Notes: generated from the sequence alone by a model not told the origin. A stretch of DNA of 64,000 bases from an uncultured Acidovorax sp. (GCA_913774955.1 CAJYKV010000007.1:459693-523692); one strand, 5' to 3'. Shown: positions 47,239 through 59,720, counted from the stretch's first letter. Program-made: numbers and translations.

Positions 47239-48369
47239 TCAGGCGTCCAGCAGGATGCGCAGCATGCGGCGCAGCGGCTCCGCGGCACCCCACAGCAGCT
47301 GGTCGCCGATGGTGAAAGCGCCGATGTAGTCGGGGCCCATCGCAAGCTGGCGGATGCGGCCGACCGGGATGGTCATGGTGCCGGTCACGGCGACGGGCGT
47401 CAGGTCGCGGAGCGTCGCCTCGCGCGTGTTCGGCACCACCTTCACCCACTCGTTGTCGGCGGCGATCATCGCCTCGATGTCGGCCACCGGCACGTGCTTC
47501 TTCAGCTTGAAGGTCAGCGCCTGGCTGTGACAGCGCATGGCACCCACGCGCACGCAGAAGCCGTCCACCGGCACCGCCTGGGAGCCGAAGCCTTCGCCCT
47601 GGCCAAGGATCTTGTTGGTCTCGGCCATGCCCTTCCATTCTTCCTTGGACATGCCGTTGCCCAGGTCCTTGTCGATCCAGGGGATCAGGCTGCCGCCCAG
47701 CGGCACGCCGAAGTTGGCGGTCTCGGCTTCGGAGAGGCTGCGCTGCTTGGCGATGACCTTGCGGTCGATCTCCAGGATCGCGCTCTTCGGGTCGTCCAGC
47801 AGCGGGCGCACTTCGGCGTTCAGCGTGCCGTACTGCGTGAGCAGTTCGCGCATGTGCTGCGCGCCGCCGCCGCTGGCGGCCTGGTAGGTCTGGGTGCTCA
47901 TCCATTCGACGAGGCCGGCCTTGTAGAGCGCGCCCACGCCCATCAGCATGCAGCTCACGGTGCAGTTGCCGCCGATCCAGTTGTTGCCGCCCTTGGCGAG
48001 CGCATCCTTGATGACGGGCATGTTCACCGGATCGAGCACGATCACGGCATCGTCCTTCATGCGCAGCGTGGAGGCCGCGTCGATCCAGTGGCCCTTCCAG
48101 CCGGCTTCGCGCAGCTTCGGGAACACTTCGCTCGTGTAGTCGCCGCCCTGGGCGGTGAGGATGATGTCGCAGCGCTTCAGGGCGTTGATGTCGAACGCGT
48201 CCTGCAGCGTGGTCTCGTTCTTCGCCTGCGCCGGGGCCTTTCCGCCCGCGTTCGAGGTGGAAAAGAAAAGCGGCTCGATGAGGCCGAAATCGCCCTCGGC
48301 CTGCATGCGTTCCATCAGGACCGAGCCGACCATGCCGCGCCAGCCGACCAACCCTACCAACTTGCTCAT
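47239..48369 (-). CDS. asd: Aspartate-semialdehyde dehydrogenase
   Basis: 376 residues. Nucleotide site [19 protein letters not shown], catalytic Cys136 in [10 protein letters not shown], and the base His in [12 protein letters not shown]. It reduces aspartyl phosphate to the semialdehyde, the branch precursor of lysine/diaminopimelate, threonine and methionine. Proteobacterial long form. Upstream lie a Thr-rich leader frame and a terminator-like hairpin, so transcription may depend on threonine or isoleucine supply. fimV follows after its own promoter. Confidence 0.97.
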   Translation of the reverse strand: MSKLVGLVGWRGMVGSVLMERMQAEGDFGLIEPLFFSTSNAGGKAPAQAKNETTLQDAFDINALKRCDIILTAQGGDYTSEVFPKLREAGWKGHWIDAASTLRMKDDAVIVLDPVNMPVIKDALAKGGNNWIGGNCTVSCMLMGVGALYKAGLVEWMSTQTYQAASGGGAQHMRELLTQYGTLNAEVRPLLDDPKSAILEIDRKVIAKQRSLSEAETANFGVPLGGSLIPWIDKDLGNGMSKEEWKGMAETNKILGQGEGFGSQAVPVDGFCVRVGAMRCHSQALTFKLKKHVPVADIEAMIAADNEWVKVVPNTREATLRDLTPVAVTGTMTIPVGRIRQLAMGPDYIGAFTIGDQLLWGAAEPLRRMLRILLDA

Positions 48370-48388
48370 TTCAACGCCCTTTCGGTTT

Positions 48389-48464
48389 AAGAAAACAGTA
48401 CCCGACCGGGACTGCTCGCCTGGCTCGTCAGGGCCAGGGAGGGCGCACGACGAACCAGGCTGGA
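48389..48464 (-). promoter_or_regulatory. Candidate transcription attenuator of asd
   Basis: Just after the leader stop codon, GCCTGGTTCGTC (48460-48449) pairs with GACGAGCCAGGC (48429-48418): 12 bp with one G-U and a 19-base loop. Next, CAGTCCC and GGGTACTG form a 7-bp stem with a bulge (48414-48396), followed by TTTTCTT, 19 bases before the asd ATG. Thr-codon bases CACGAC can pair with GTCGTG in the first arm, which would give the ribosome-position switch. The 3' arm of the large hairpin adjoins the terminator stem rather than overlapping it, so exclusive folding is not proven. Confidence 0.55.
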
Positions 48465-48569
48465 TCAGCCCTTAATGGTGGTCGTGGTTTTGGTGGTGAA
48501 TGCGCGCGTGGCCACGCCTGCCAGGGCGGCAGAGGCGGTGTTCAGGGCGAACGGGCGGGCGGCAAACAT
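48465..48569 (-). CDS. asd leader peptide, Thr/Ile-rich (34 codons)
   Basis: Frame of 34 codons on the minus strand starting [10 protein letters not shown] and ending [15 protein letters not shown]. Six Thr codons and one Ile codon fall in the last ten codons, as in the E. coli thr leader. It stops 4 bases before the asd attenuator hairpin. A -10-like TAAAAT ends 8 bases before its ATG, so its mRNA may be nearly leaderless; a GTG start at codon 19 is an alternative. No other function is suggested. Identification is from pattern and context, not from a known family. Confidence 0.55.
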   Translation of the reverse strand: MFAARPFALNTASAALAGVATRAFTTKTTTTIKG

Positions 48570-48677
48570 GGAGAGCGATTTTAGCGGATGCCCGGGTGAG
48601 CGGCGTACGCGGAGTTACGCATGCAGGCGGTGGGAGCCCGGTCCGCGTCGCGGCAGCGCCACACGTGGCCGCGCCGT

Positions 48678-49442
48678 TCAGCCGCGCAGGATCGAGATGC
48701 CCCCGTCCACCAGCATCGCGGTGCCGGTGACGAAAGACGAGGCGTCCGAAGCCAGGTAGAGCGCCGCCTGCGCGATTTCCTCGGGGCGCGCCAGACGCCG
48801 CAGGGCGTGCAGCCGGGCCACCTGGGCCAGCGCCTCGGGGCTGCCGTTCATCTCGCGTGCCATGGGGGTGTCGGTGCCGCCGGGCAGCAGCGCATTGGCG
48901 CGTATCCCTTCGGCACCATACTCGGCCGCCAGGGCCTGTGCCAGCCCGATCAGGCCGGACTTGCTGGCCGCATACGCCGCCACGCCCGCGAACCCGGCGG
49001 TGTGGCCGACGAAAGTGGAGGTGAAGATGATGGAGCCGCCGCCGCGTTTCCGCATGGCCGGGATCTGCTGCCGCGCGCCGAGGAAGGCGCTGCCGAGATT
49101 GGTGTCCAGCGTGCGGCGCCAGTCGTCCGGGTGGATGTCGGTCGTGGGGCCGAGGGGCCCGAGCGTGCCGGCGTTGTTGAAGGCGATGTCCAGCCCGCCG
49201 AACCGCCCGACCGCCTCCCGTACCAGGGCCTCGGCGTAGGCGGCGTCGCAGACGTCGCCGGCCAGTGCGATGGCCTGCCCGCCGGTGTCCCGGATCTCCG
49301 CCACGAGCCGGTCCAGTTCCGCCTGCCGCCGCGCTCCGGCCACGACGCGCGCGCCCTGCCGCGCGAAGAGCAGGGCGGCAGCCCGGCCGATGCCCGAACT
49401 GGCGCCCGTGACGATGGCGATGCGGTGGTCGAGGGAAGACAT
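48678..49442 (-). CDS. Short-chain dehydrogenase/reductase
   Basis: 254 residues. TGASSGIGRAAALLF cofactor motif, NNAG, and the catalytic Ser in IIFTSTF with Tyr-Lys in AAYAASKSGLIG; final SFVTGTAMLVDGGISILRG. A classical SDR of the glucose-dehydrogenase-like group; the substrate is unknown. It lies between leuB and asd, which are adjacent in many relatives, so it may be an insertion. A strong terminator separates it from leuB. Confidence 0.87.
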   Translation of the reverse strand: MSSLDHRIAIVTGASSGIGRAAALLFARQGARVVAGARRQAELDRLVAEIRDTGGQAIALAGDVCDAAYAEALVREAVGRFGGLDIAFNNAGTLGPLGPTTDIHPDDWRRTLDTNLGSAFLGARQQIPAMRKRGGGSIIFTSTFVGHTAGFAGVAAYAASKSGLIGLAQALAAEYGAEGIRANALLPGGTDTPMAREMNGSPEALAQVARLHALRRLARPEEIAQAALYLASDASSFVTGTAMLVDGGISILRG

Positions 49443-49544
49443 GCTGCGGACTCCGGTGCGTTGATGGAACATGCACCGAAGTCTGCGCAGGGCCACGCCG
49501 GCTGTCTGGCCGCATCCGGACCCATGATGCGCCGGGCGGCAGCC

Positions 49545-49572
49545 GAAAAAAAGCGGCCCCGGGGGGGCCGCT
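49545..49572 (-). terminator. Terminator of the leu operon
   Basis: Minus strand AGCGGCCCC and GGGGCCGCT form a 9-bp stem followed by seven T, 25 bases past the leuB stop. Confidence 0.9.
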
Positions 49573-49596
49573 GCTCGCAAGCGGAACAGGCGGGTA

Positions 49597-50670
<1,074 letters not shown>

Positions 50671-50716
50671 TGGGATGTCTCTTGGTAGGGGAAAAGGGGG
50701 CGGGGAGGGCCGGGGC

Positions 50717-51370
50717 TCAGCCCGGCATGGTGTGCGCGAGCCACGGCTTGGTGGCCAGCCGCTCGGCCTCGAAGGCGCGGATCTTGTCGGACTGGCGCAG
50801 CGTGAGGCCGATGTCGTCGAAGCCGTTGAGCAGGCAGTACTTGCGGAAGGCGTTCACCTCGAACGGGATCTCCTCGCCCTGCGGGAGCACGATGACCTGG
50901 CGCTCCAGGTCCACCGTCAGCTCGTAGCCCGGGAACGCGTGCACCGCGTCGAACAGCTCGGAGACCTTGGCCTCGGGCAGCACGATGGGCAGCAGGCCGT
51001 TCTTGAAGCTGTTGTTGAAGAAGATGTCGGCGAAGCTCGGCGCGATGATGGCGCGAAAGCCGTACTGGTCCAGCGCCCATGGCGCGTGCTCGCGGCTCGA
51101 TCCGCAGCCGAAGTTCCTGCGCGCCAGCAGGATCGAGGCGCCCGCGTAGCGCGGCTGGTTCAGCACGAAGTCCGGGTTGGGCTTGCGGGCCGATTCCGGC
51201 ACGCCGGGCTGGCCCGGCTGGTCGAGGTAGCGCCATTCGTCGAACAGGTTGGGACCGAACCCCGTCTTCTTGATCGACTTGAGGAATTGCTTGGGGATGA
51301 TCGCGTCGGTGTCGACGTTCTCGCGGTCCATCGGGGCCACGAGGCCCTTGTGCACGGTGAATTTCTGCAT
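50717..51370 (-). CDS. leuD: 3-isopropylmalate dehydratase small subunit
   Basis: 217 residues. [31 protein letters not shown] and [20 protein letters not shown] are the swivel-domain motifs of the aconitase family. It pairs with LeuC to isomerise isopropylmalate. A small lipoprotein gene separates it from leuC. The start at 51370 is preceded by GGAACC. Confidence 0.96.
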   Translation of the reverse strand: MQKFTVHKGLVAPMDRENVDTDAIIPKQFLKSIKKTGFGPNLFDEWRYLDQPGQPGVPESARKPNPDFVLNQPRYAGASILLARRNFGCGSSREHAPWALDQYGFRAIIAPSFADIFFNNSFKNGLLPIVLPEAKVSELFDAVHAFPGYELTVDLERQVIVLPQGEEIPFEVNAFRKYCLLNGFDDIGLTLRQSDKIRAFEAERLATKPWLAHTMPG

Positions 51371-51392
51371 GGAGGTTCCTTGGTTCCTGGGC

Positions 51393-51518
51393 TTATCGGG
51401 CGGCGCGCTCGATGGCGCTGCCGGCGCGCTGCACGTCCTGGCCCATGCCCTTGACGGTGTTGCAGCCGGCCAGCAGGCAGGCCAGCGCGATGGCGGCGAG
51501 CGATACGGTCGTCTTCAT
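51393..51518 (-). CDS. Entericidin-like small lipoprotein
   Basis: 41 residues. Signal peptide [19 protein letters not shown] with lipobox LAGC, then [18 protein letters not shown], the entericidin A/B pattern. Entericidins are tiny membrane lipoproteins of a toxin/antidote pair in enterics; here only one is present and its role is unknown. It sits between leuC and leuD, 11 bases from the leuC stop, and so is probably expressed with the leucine genes. Confidence 0.88.
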   Translation of the reverse strand: MKTTVSLAAIALACLLAGCNTVKGMGQDVQRAGSAIERAAR

Positions 51519-51529
51519 GTCGGCAACCT

Positions 51530-52951
51530 TCAGGCGAACTGGCGCACGTCCACGAAGTGCCCGTGCACGGCCGCGGCCGCGGCCATCGCGGGGCTGACCA
51601 GGTGGGTGCGCCCGCCCGCGCCCTGGCGGCCTTCGAAGTTGCGGTTGCTGGTGGAGGCGCAGCGCTCTCCGGGCTCCAGCCGGTCGGCGTTCATCGCCAG
51701 GCACATGGAGCAGCCCGGCTCGCGCCACTCGAAGCCCGCGGCCTTGAAGATCTCGTGCAGGCCCTCGCGCTCGGCCTGTTCCTTCACGAGGCCCGAACCC
51801 GGCACCACCATCGCCACCTTCACGTTGCGCGCCACCTTCTGGCCGAGCTTCTTCACCACGGCGGCGGCCTCGCGCATGTCTTCGATGCGGCTGTTGGTGC
51901 AGCTGCCGATGAAGATCTTGTCCACGAAGATGTCGGCCAGCGGCTTGCCGGGCTCCAGGTTCATGTAGGTGAGCGCGCGCTCGATGGCGCCGCGCTTGTT
52001 CGGGTCCTTTTCCTTGTCCGGATCGGGCACGCGGCCGTCGATGCCCAGCACCATCTCGGGAGAAGTGCCCCAGGTCACCTGCGGCACGATGGCCGTCGCA
52101 TCGAGCTCGACCACCGTATCGAAGTGCGCGTCCGCGTCGGAATGGAGCGTCTTCCAATAGGCGACGGCCTGGTCCCATTCCACGCCCTTGGGCGAGAGCG
52201 GCCGGTTCTTCACGTACTCGATGGTTTTGTCGTCCACCGCCACGAGGCCCGCGCGCGCGCCGCCCTCGATGGCCATGTTGCAGACCGTCATGCGGCCTTC
52301 CATGCTGAGCGCGCGGATGGCGCTGCCGGCGAACTCGATCGTGTAGCCGGTGCCGCCCGCCGTCCCTATCTTGCCGATGATCGCCAGCACGATGTCCTTG
52401 GCCGTCACGCCGCGGGCTACCTGGCCCTCGACGCGGATCAGCATGTTCTTCGCCTTCTTGGCCAGCAGCGTCTGGGTGGCCATCACGTGCTCGACCTCGC
52501 TCGTGCCGATGCCGTGCGCCAGCGCGCCGAACGCGCCGTGGGTGCTGGTGTGGCTGTCGCCGCAGACCACCGTCATGCCCGGCAGCGTGGCGCCGTTCTC
52601 GGGGCCGATCACGTGGACGATGCCCTGCCGCTTGCTCATGAACGGGAAGAACGCCGCGGCGCCCACTTCGGCGATGTTCTTGTCGAGCGTGGTGATCTGC
52701 TCCTTGCTGATCGGATCGGCGATGCCGTCATAGCCGCGTTCCCAGCCGGTGGTGGGCGTGTTGTGATCGGCCGTGGCGACGATCGAGCTCACGCGCCAGA
52801 CCTTGCGGCCCGCCTGCCGGATGCCCTCGAACGCCTGCGGGCTGGTCACTTCGTGCACCAGGTGGCGGTCGATGTAGAGGATGGACGTGCCGTCTTCCTC
52901 GGTATGGACGACGTGCTCGTCCCAGATCTTGTCGTAGAGGGTGCGTCCCAT
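51530..52951 (-). CDS. leuC: 3-isopropylmalate dehydratase large subunit
   Basis: 473 residues. The [4Fe-4S] ligands are the Cys of IGSCTNSR and the two Cys of [36 protein letters not shown] is the aconitase signature. With LeuD it interconverts 2- and 3-isopropylmalate. A -10-like TAGAAT at 52993-52998 overlaps the stop codon of the lysR gene. No leucine leader peptide could be found in the 44-base gap. Confidence 0.97.
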   Translation of the reverse strand: MGRTLYDKIWDEHVVHTEEDGTSILYIDRHLVHEVTSPQAFEGIRQAGRKVWRVSSIVATADHNTPTTGWERGYDGIADPISKEQITTLDKNIAEVGAAAFFPFMSKRQGIVHVIGPENGATLPGMTVVCGDSHTSTHGAFGALAHGIGTSEVEHVMATQTLLAKKAKNMLIRVEGQVARGVTAKDIVLAIIGKIGTAGGTGYTIEFAGSAIRALSMEGRMTVCNMAIEGGARAGLVAVDDKTIEYVKNRPLSPKGVEWDQAVAYWKTLHSDADAHFDTVVELDATAIVPQVTWGTSPEMVLGIDGRVPDPDKEKDPNKRGAIERALTYMNLEPGKPLADIFVDKIFIGSCTNSRIEDMREAAAVVKKLGQKVARNVKVAMVVPGSGLVKEQAEREGLHEIFKAAGFEWREPGCSMCLAMNADRLEPGERCASTSNRNFEGRQGAGGRTHLVSPAMAAAAAVHGHFVDVRQFA

Positions 52952-52995
52952 GGTGTTCTCTCTCGTGGGCTGGTTCAAAGGTGGGGTGGAGGATT

Positions 52996-53922
52996 CTAGG
53001 AAGCGGGCGGGGCCAGGTGGTCGGCCAGCAGGCGCGCGGTGATGGACAGGCCGGCGAAGTCGCGCGCCACCAGTTTGAGCGAGCGCTCCGCCCAGGGTTC
53101 GTCCAGCGCGATCGGCTGCAGGCGGCCCACGCCGCGCATCAGCGCGAAAGCACGGTCGGGCAGCAGCCCGATGCCCAGGCCGTTGTCGATCATGCGGCAC
53201 ATGGCGTCGAGCCCGGTGACCTGGATGCGCTGGCGCAGCGGCCGACCGGACCGCGCGGCGCCGCGGCGCATCGCCAGGCTGATGCTGCTGTTGGCCTGCA
53301 GGCCGACGATGTCCCAGTCGAGCACGTCCTCGAAGCGCACCGAGTCGCGGCCGGCCAGCGCATGCCCCGCGGGCACGACCAGCACCAGCCGGTCGCTGCG
53401 GTAGCTGCGGCTCTGCAGTTCCTGCGGCTGGGCGCCGCCGTCGCCCGCATGGCACAGGCCCAGGTCGGCCGCGCCGTCGCGCACGGCCTGCAGCACGTCG
53501 GGGCTCAGGTGTTCCTGCAGGTCGATCTTGACCTCGGCATGCCCGCGCGCGAAGGCGCCCAGGTCTTCCGGGAGGAACTGCACGATGGCGGAGATGTTGG
53601 CGTGCACGCGCACGTGGCCGCGCACGCCGTCGGCATACTCGCCGAGTTCGGCCTGCATGCGTTCGAGCCCGAAGAGCACGGTGCGCGCATGGTGCAGCAG
53701 GCTTTCGCCGGCCGGCGTGAGCGCCACGCCGCGGCTGTGGCGGTAGAGCAGGGCGGAGCCCACGGCGGCTTCCAGGTCCGACAGCCGCTTGCTCACGGCC
53801 GAGGCCGCGATGAATTCCCGCTCCGCCGCGCGCCCGATGCTGCCCAGTTCGCAGACGGCCACGAACAGCTGCAGCGACGTCAGGTCGATGCGGCGTGCGA
53901 AGTGGCGGTCGTGGGTTTTCAT
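52996..53922 (-). CDS. LysR-family transcriptional regulator
   Basis: 308 residues. N-terminal winged helix-turn-helix ([60 protein letters not shown] compressed into residues about 15-75) and a substrate-binding domain. Reads toward leuC. It could regulate the leucine genes, but LysR proteins often act on divergent targets and none is divergent here, so its regulon is open. Confidence 0.9.
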   Translation of the reverse strand: MKTHDRHFARRIDLTSLQLFVAVCELGSIGRAAEREFIAASAVSKRLSDLEAAVGSALLYRHSRGVALTPAGESLLHHARTVLFGLERMQAELGEYADGVRGHVRVHANISAIVQFLPEDLGAFARGHAEVKIDLQEHLSPDVLQAVRDGAADLGLCHAGDGGAQPQELQSRSYRSDRLVLVVPAGHALAGRDSVRFEDVLDWDIVGLQANSSISLAMRRGAARSGRPLRQRIQVTGLDAMCRMIDNGLGIGLLPDRAFALMRGVGRLQPIALDEPWAERSLKLVARDFAGLSITARLLADHLAPPAS

Positions 53923-54054
53923 GGCGGGTCAGCGGCGCTTGTCTTCTTCTATCGAGAAGGCCGGATGCCATTGTCCTACTGCAGACGCCGCGCAGCCATC
54001 GCGGAACGCGACGTCGTCCATCGCGATGGCGGAGGGGGCGGAAGAGAGGGCGCG

Positions 54055-54089
54055 CAAAAAAGCCGCCCGGCGCACTGCGCGGGGCGGCT
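54055..54089 (-). terminator. Terminator after dnaJ
   Basis: Minus strand AGCCGCCCCGCGC pairs with GCGCCGGGCGGCT with one mismatch around a three-base loop, followed by six T, 22 bases past the dnaJ stop. Confidence 0.9.
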
Positions 54090-54111
54090 CGGTGGCATGG
54101 AACCGGGCGGA

Positions 54112-55248
54112 TCAGGTGAACAGGTTCTTCAGCCGGTCCGTCCAGCTCTCGCCGCTGGGCGAGTGCTTGCCGCCGCCCTTCTTGAGGGAGTCTTCCAGTT
54201 CGCGCAGCAGCTTGCGCTGGTGCTCGGTCAGCTTCACGGGCGTCTCCACCACGATGTGGCAGTACAGGTCGCCCGGATAGCTGGCGCGCACGCCCTTGAT
54301 CCCCTTGCCTCGCAGCCGGAACTGCTTGCCCGCCTGGGTGCCTTCGGGAATGTCGATCGCGGCCTTGCCCTGCAGCGTCGGCACCTCGATCTCGCCGCCG
54401 AGCGCTGCGGTGATGAAGCTCACCGGCACCTGGCAGTGCAGGTCGTCGCCGTCGCGCTCGAAGATGTCGTGCTTCTTCAGGCGGATCTCGATGTAGAGGT
54501 CGCCCGGCGGGCCGCCGTTCGTGCCCGGCTCGCCGTTGCCCACGCTGCGGATGCGCATGCCGTCGTCGATGCCGGCGGGAATCTTCACTTCCAGCGTCTT
54601 CTGCTTCTTCACGCGGCCCTGGCCGTGGCAGGTGGTGCAGGGCTCGGGAATGATCTTGCCCGTGCCGCGGCAGTGCGGGCAGGTCTGCTGCACGCTGAAG
54701 AAGCCCTGGCGCATCTGCACCGTGCCCGTGCCCGAGCAGGTGGTGCAGGTCTTGGCGCTGGTGCCGGGCTTGGCGCCGCTGCCGTGGCAGGTCTCGCAGT
54801 TCTCCCAGGAGGGAATGCGGATCTGCGCCTCCTTGCCTTTGGCAGCCTCTTCCAGTGTGATCTCCATCGCGTAGCTGAGATCGTTGCCGCGGTACACCTG
54901 CCGGCCGCCGCCGGCACCACGCCGGCCGCCGAACATGTCGCCGAAGATGTCTCCGAAGGCTTCCGCGAAGCCGCCGAAACCTTCCGCGCCCGCGCCGCCG
55001 GGGCCGCGCATGTTCGGGTCCACCCCGGCATGGCCGAACTGGTCGTAGGCCGTGCGCTTCTGCGGATCGGAGAGCATCTCGTAGGCCTCCTTGGCCTCCT
55101 TGAATTTCTCCTCCGCCGGCTTGGCCGCATCACCCTGGTTGCGGTCCGGGTGGTACTTCATCGCCAGCTTGCGATAGGCCTTCTTGATCTCGTCGTCCGA
55201 GGCGTTCTTCGGAACGCCCAGGACCTCGTAAAAGTCTCTTTTGGACAT
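54112..55248 (-). CDS. dnaJ: Chaperone DnaJ
   Basis: 378 residues. J-domain with YHPDRN (the HPD loop), a Gly/Phe-rich linker, four CxxCxGxG zinc motifs ([32 protein letters not shown]) and the substrate-binding C-terminal domain. It stimulates DnaK ATPase and delivers clients. Encoded 108 bases downstream of dnaK, with a strong hairpin between. Confidence 0.98.
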   Translation of the reverse strand: MSKRDFYEVLGVPKNASDDEIKKAYRKLAMKYHPDRNQGDAAKPAEEKFKEAKEAYEMLSDPQKRTAYDQFGHAGVDPNMRGPGGAGAEGFGGFAEAFGDIFGDMFGGRRGAGGGRQVYRGNDLSYAMEITLEEAAKGKEAQIRIPSWENCETCHGSGAKPGTSAKTCTTCSGTGTVQMRQGFFSVQQTCPHCRGTGKIIPEPCTTCHGQGRVKKQKTLEVKIPAGIDDGMRIRSVGNGEPGTNGGPPGDLYIEIRLKKHDIFERDGDDLHCQVPVSFITAALGGEIEVPTLQGKAAIDIPEGTQAGKQFRLRGKGIKGVRASYPGDLYCHIVVETPVKLTEHQRKLLRELEDSLKKGGGKHSPSGESWTDRLKNLFT

Positions 55249-55277
55249 GGTGTTTCCGGGTCCGTTGGGAACAGGAA

Positions 55278-55313
55278 CGCCGCGCTGGCCCTGGGGAAGG
55301 GCCCGGCGCGGCG
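55278..55313 (-). other. Strong intergenic hairpin between dnaK and dnaJ
   Basis: CGCCGCGC and GCGCGGCG form 8 bp, extended by a G-T pair and, past a bulge, GGCCCT with AGGGCC. No T run follows on the minus strand, so it looks like an mRNA processing or stability element rather than a terminator. Confidence 0.6.
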
Positions 55314-55356
55314 GCTATGGAAGGCACGCGCTCCGGGTCGGTGCGCGTGGCTCGGG

Positions 55357-57324
<1,968 letters not shown>

Positions 57325-57363
57325 GTTTTTCTCCGCGATTCTTGAAGGATTTGGATAGCCAGT

Positions 57364-57391
57364 AACTGTGGATAACTTGTCCGGCTTCAAG
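57364..57391 (-). promoter_or_regulatory. Sigma-32-like promoter of dnaK
   Basis: Minus strand CTTGAAG, 13 bases, then CCACAGTT; consensus is CTTGAAA and CCCCATNT. It would let dnaK-dnaJ be induced by heat apart from grpE. Confidence 0.55.
57367..57375 (-). promoter_or_regulatory. DnaA box overlapping the dnaK promoter
   Basis: TTATCCACA on the minus strand, a perfect DnaA box, covering the -10 of the candidate sigma-32 promoter. Confidence 0.5.
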
Positions 57392-57448
57392 CCGCCTGCA
57401 CCGGGATTTTCGTGTTCCTCGGCATGCGGCAGGGGCCGGAGCGGCGCG

Positions 57449-58018
57449 TCACTTCGGTGCCGCCACCGTGACCAGGGCCGGGCGCAGCACGCGATCGGCG
57501 ATGACGTAACCCCGCTGCAGCACGGCCACGACCGTGTTGGCCTCCTGCTCGGCGGGCACCATGCTGATGGCCTGGTGCTGGTGGGGGTCGAACTTCTCGC
57601 CGGCCGCCGGCTGGATCGCCAGCACCTTGTTGCGCTCGAGCGCCGAGGTGAGCTGGCGCAGCGTGGCGTCGGTGCCTTCGCGCAACTGTTCGATCGTGGC
57701 GTCCTTGATGGCGAGCGCCGCGGTCAGGCTGTCGGCCACGGGCAGCAGGCTCTCGGCGAAGCTCTCGATTCCGAACTTGCGGGCCTTGGAGACTTCCTCC
57801 TCCGCGCGGCGCCGGGCGTTCTCGGCCTCGGCCTTGGCCCGCAGGAACTGGTCGGCGAGGTCGGCGCTCTTGGCCTTGAGTTCCGCCAGTTCGTTCTGCA
57901 GGCGGCCCAGCTCGTCCGCCGCGTGCGCGGACATGCTCGCTTCCACGGCTTCGGGGCTGTCGGACGGGGCCGCAGCCGACGCGGCGTTCTGGGGGGCTGA
58001 ATGCTGTTGATCGGACAT
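57449..58018 (-). CDS. grpE: Nucleotide exchange factor GrpE
   Basis: 189 residues. A long N-terminal coiled coil (about 35-90: [32 protein letters not shown]) and the beta-wing domain with [39 protein letters not shown]. It releases ADP from DnaK. Divergent from rpsF. The start at 58018 gives [11 protein letters not shown] sigma-32-like promoter lies 46-73 bases upstream. Confidence 0.96.
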   Translation of the reverse strand: MSDQQHSAPQNAASAAAPSDSPEAVEASMSAHAADELGRLQNELAELKAKSADLADQFLRAKAEAENARRRAEEEVSKARKFGIESFAESLLPVADSLTAALAIKDATIEQLREGTDATLRQLTSALERNKVLAIQPAAGEKFDPHQHQAISMVPAEQEANTVVAVLQRGYVIADRVLRPALVTVAAPK

Positions 58019-58063
58019 GTCGGTTGTTCTGGGGTTGTAAGTGAATGAACGATGACGCACGGC

Positions 58064-58091
58064 ACCTGGGTGCAAAGGCGGGGATTTCAAG
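58064..58091 (-). promoter_or_regulatory. Sigma-32-like promoter of grpE
   Basis: Minus strand CTTGAAA (perfect -35), 13 bases, then ACCCAGGT (5 of 7 informative -10 bases). The -35 lies in a hairpin-forming dyad, GGGATTT and AAATCCC, at 58081-58100. Confidence 0.6.
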
Positions 58092-58159
58092 CGAAATCCC
58101 GCCATATTCCGGCTTCTGCGTCCGAGGCCGGCCCGGATGTCGGCGCTGGGTCCCGGGAG

Positions 58160-58189
58160 TGTACAAGCCCGCGGGCCTTGCGCTATAAT
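58160..58189 (+). promoter_or_regulatory. rpsF operon promoter
   Basis: TATAAT at 58184-58189 with TGTACA 18 bases upstream. The roughly 60-base leader can form GCCAC/GTGGC (58205-58236), a possible but unproven S6:S18 autoregulatory stem. Confidence 0.65.
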
Positions 58190-58257
58190 CGCCGGCTTTG
58201 CCTTGCCACACTGCTTCACATGACGCGGCGGGTGGCTCATCCCAGAAGGAGAAATGC

Positions 58258-58635
58258 ATGCGTCACTACGAAATCATCTTGCTGATCCACCCGGATCAAA
58301 GCGAACAGGTTCCAGCCATGCTGGAGCGCTACAAGGGCATGATCACCGCCGGCGGCGGCAAGATCCACCGCGTGGAAGACTGGGGCCGCCGCCAGCTGGC
58401 CTACATGATCAACAAGCTCGCCAAGGCCCACTACCTGTGCGTGAACATCGAGGCCGATCAGGCCGTGATGGCCGAGCTGGAGCATGCCTTCAAGTTCAAC
58501 GACGCCGTCCTGCGCCACCTGACCGTGGTCAAGAAGAAGGCCGAGACCGGCGCTTCCTCGATGATGAAGACCGTCGAGCGCGAAGAGGCACGCAAGGCCA
58601 GCCAGGCCGAGTTCGCCGCCGCCAACGAGCGCTGA
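58258..58635 (+). CDS. rpsF: Ribosomal protein S6
   Basis: 125 residues. [21 protein letters not shown] and the [23 protein letters not shown] motif identify S6. It binds 16S rRNA with S18, which is encoded two genes on. AGAAGGAG is a strong ribosome site. The ATG 4 bases earlier is out of frame. Confidence 0.97.
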   Translation: MRHYEIILLIHPDQSEQVPAMLERYKGMITAGGGKIHRVEDWGRRQLAYMINKLAKAHYLCVNIEADQAVMAELEHAFKFNDAVLRHLTVVKKKAETGASSMMKTVEREEARKASQAEFAAANER

Positions 58636-58657
58636 TCCGACCGCTTCCCCGGGAGCT

Positions 58658-58954
58658 GTGGAACCCCGCAACAGCGTGACGCTGACGGCCTGCATCGCGG
58701 AGACGAAACCTCTGCGGTACACACCGGCCGGCCTGCCCGCCCTGGACCTGAAACTCGAGCATGGCTCGAAGCAGTCCGAGGCCGGCGTGCAGCGCGACGT
58801 CGCGGCGGTGGTGAAGGCGGTGGCCTTCGGCGCATTGGCCGAACGCCTCGCCCGGCAGGCACTGGGCAGTCTCTGGACCTTCCAGGGCTTCCTCGCCACG
58901 CCGCGCAACGCCAAGACACTGGTGTTCCACGTCCAGGACATTCAACAAGATTAA
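58658..58954 (+). CDS. priB: Primosomal replication protein PriB
   Basis: 98 residues, single OB fold: [39 protein letters not shown] and [23 protein letters not shown] start with GGGAG upstream. PriB helps PriA reload the replicative helicase DnaB, itself encoded just downstream at 59927. The rpsF-priB-rpsR-rplI order is classic. Confidence 0.93.
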   Translation: MEPRNSVTLTACIAETKPLRYTPAGLPALDLKLEHGSKQSEAGVQRDVAAVVKAVAFGALAERLARQALGSLWTFQGFLATPRNAKTLVFHVQDIQQD

Positions 58955-58973
58955 TTTTCAAGAGGCTTCCCAA

Positions 58974-59255
58974 ATGGCCACGTTCAAGAAATTCAACAAG
59001 GACAAGCGTCCGAAGCGCAACACCCAGTCGCTGCTGTTCAAGCGCAAGCGCTTCTGCCGCTTCACCGTCGCCGGCGTCGAAGAGATCGACTACAAGGATG
59101 TCGACACGCTGCGTGACTTCATCGCCGAAAACGGCAAGATCATCCCCGCGCGCCTGACCGGCACGCGTGCCATCTACCAGCGTCAGCTGAACACCGCCAT
59201 CAAGCGCGCGCGCTTCCTGGCCCTGGTGCCCTACAGCGACCAGCACAAGATCTGA
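58974..59255 (+). CDS. rpsR: Ribosomal protein S18
   Basis: 93 residues, basic. [27 protein letters not shown] and the end [29 protein letters not shown] are typical of S18. Forms a heterodimer with S6 on the 30S platform. Good ribosome site AAGAGG upstream. Confidence 0.97.
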   Translation: MATFKKFNKDKRPKRNTQSLLFKRKRFCRFTVAGVEEIDYKDVDTLRDFIAENGKIIPARLTGTRAIYQRQLNTAIKRARFLALVPYSDQHKI

Positions 59256-59267
59256 GGAGCAAGAGCC

Positions 59268-59720
59268 ATGCAAATCATCCTGCTCGACAAAGTGGTCAAC
59301 CTCGGCAACCTGGGCGAAATCGTCAAGGTCAAGGACGGCTACGCACGCAACTTCCTGATCCCCTCGGGCCGCGCACGCCGCGCCACCGAAGCCAACAAGG
59401 CCGAATTCGAAGCCAAGCGCGCCGAACTCGAAAAGGCTGCCGCCGCCAAGCTGGCTGAAGCCCAGGGCCAAGGCGAGAAGCTCGGCGGCACGACCGTCAA
59501 GCTGACGCAGAAGGCTGGCGTGGACGGCCGCCTGTTCGGTTCCGTCACCAACCACGACATCGCCGAAGAGCTGAACAAGCAAGGCTACCAGGTCGCCAAG
59601 TCGCAGGTCCGCCTGCCGAACGGCCCGATCAAGACCGTGGGCGACTCCACCGTGAGCGTGGCCCTGCACACCGACGTGGTGGTGGAAGTCACGGTGTCCG
59701 TGTACGGCGAAACCGCCTGA
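59268..59720 (+). CDS. rplI: Ribosomal protein L9
   Basis: 150 residues. [36 protein letters not shown] is the L9 N-terminal domain, joined by a charged helix (about 40-75) to the C-terminal domain. GAGGAGC precedes the ATG. A terminator follows 50 bases downstream. Confidence 0.97.
   Translation: MQIILLDKVVNLGNLGEIVKVKDGYARNFLIPSGRARRATEANKAEFEAKRAELEKAAAAKLAEAQGQGEKLGGTTVKLTQKAGVDGRLFGSVTNHDIAEELNKQGYQVAKSQVRLPNGPIKTVGDSTVSVALHTDVVVEVTVSVYGETA

Noticed and set aside
52952-52995. Leucine leader peptide before leuC
   Set aside because: The gap to lysR is 44 bases and has no Leu-rich frame or terminator hairpin.
58190-58257. S6:S18 autoregulatory motif in the rpsF leader
   Set aside because: A GCCAC/GTGGC stem exists, but I could not place the bulged CCG element of the known motif, so it is mentioned only in the promoter entry.
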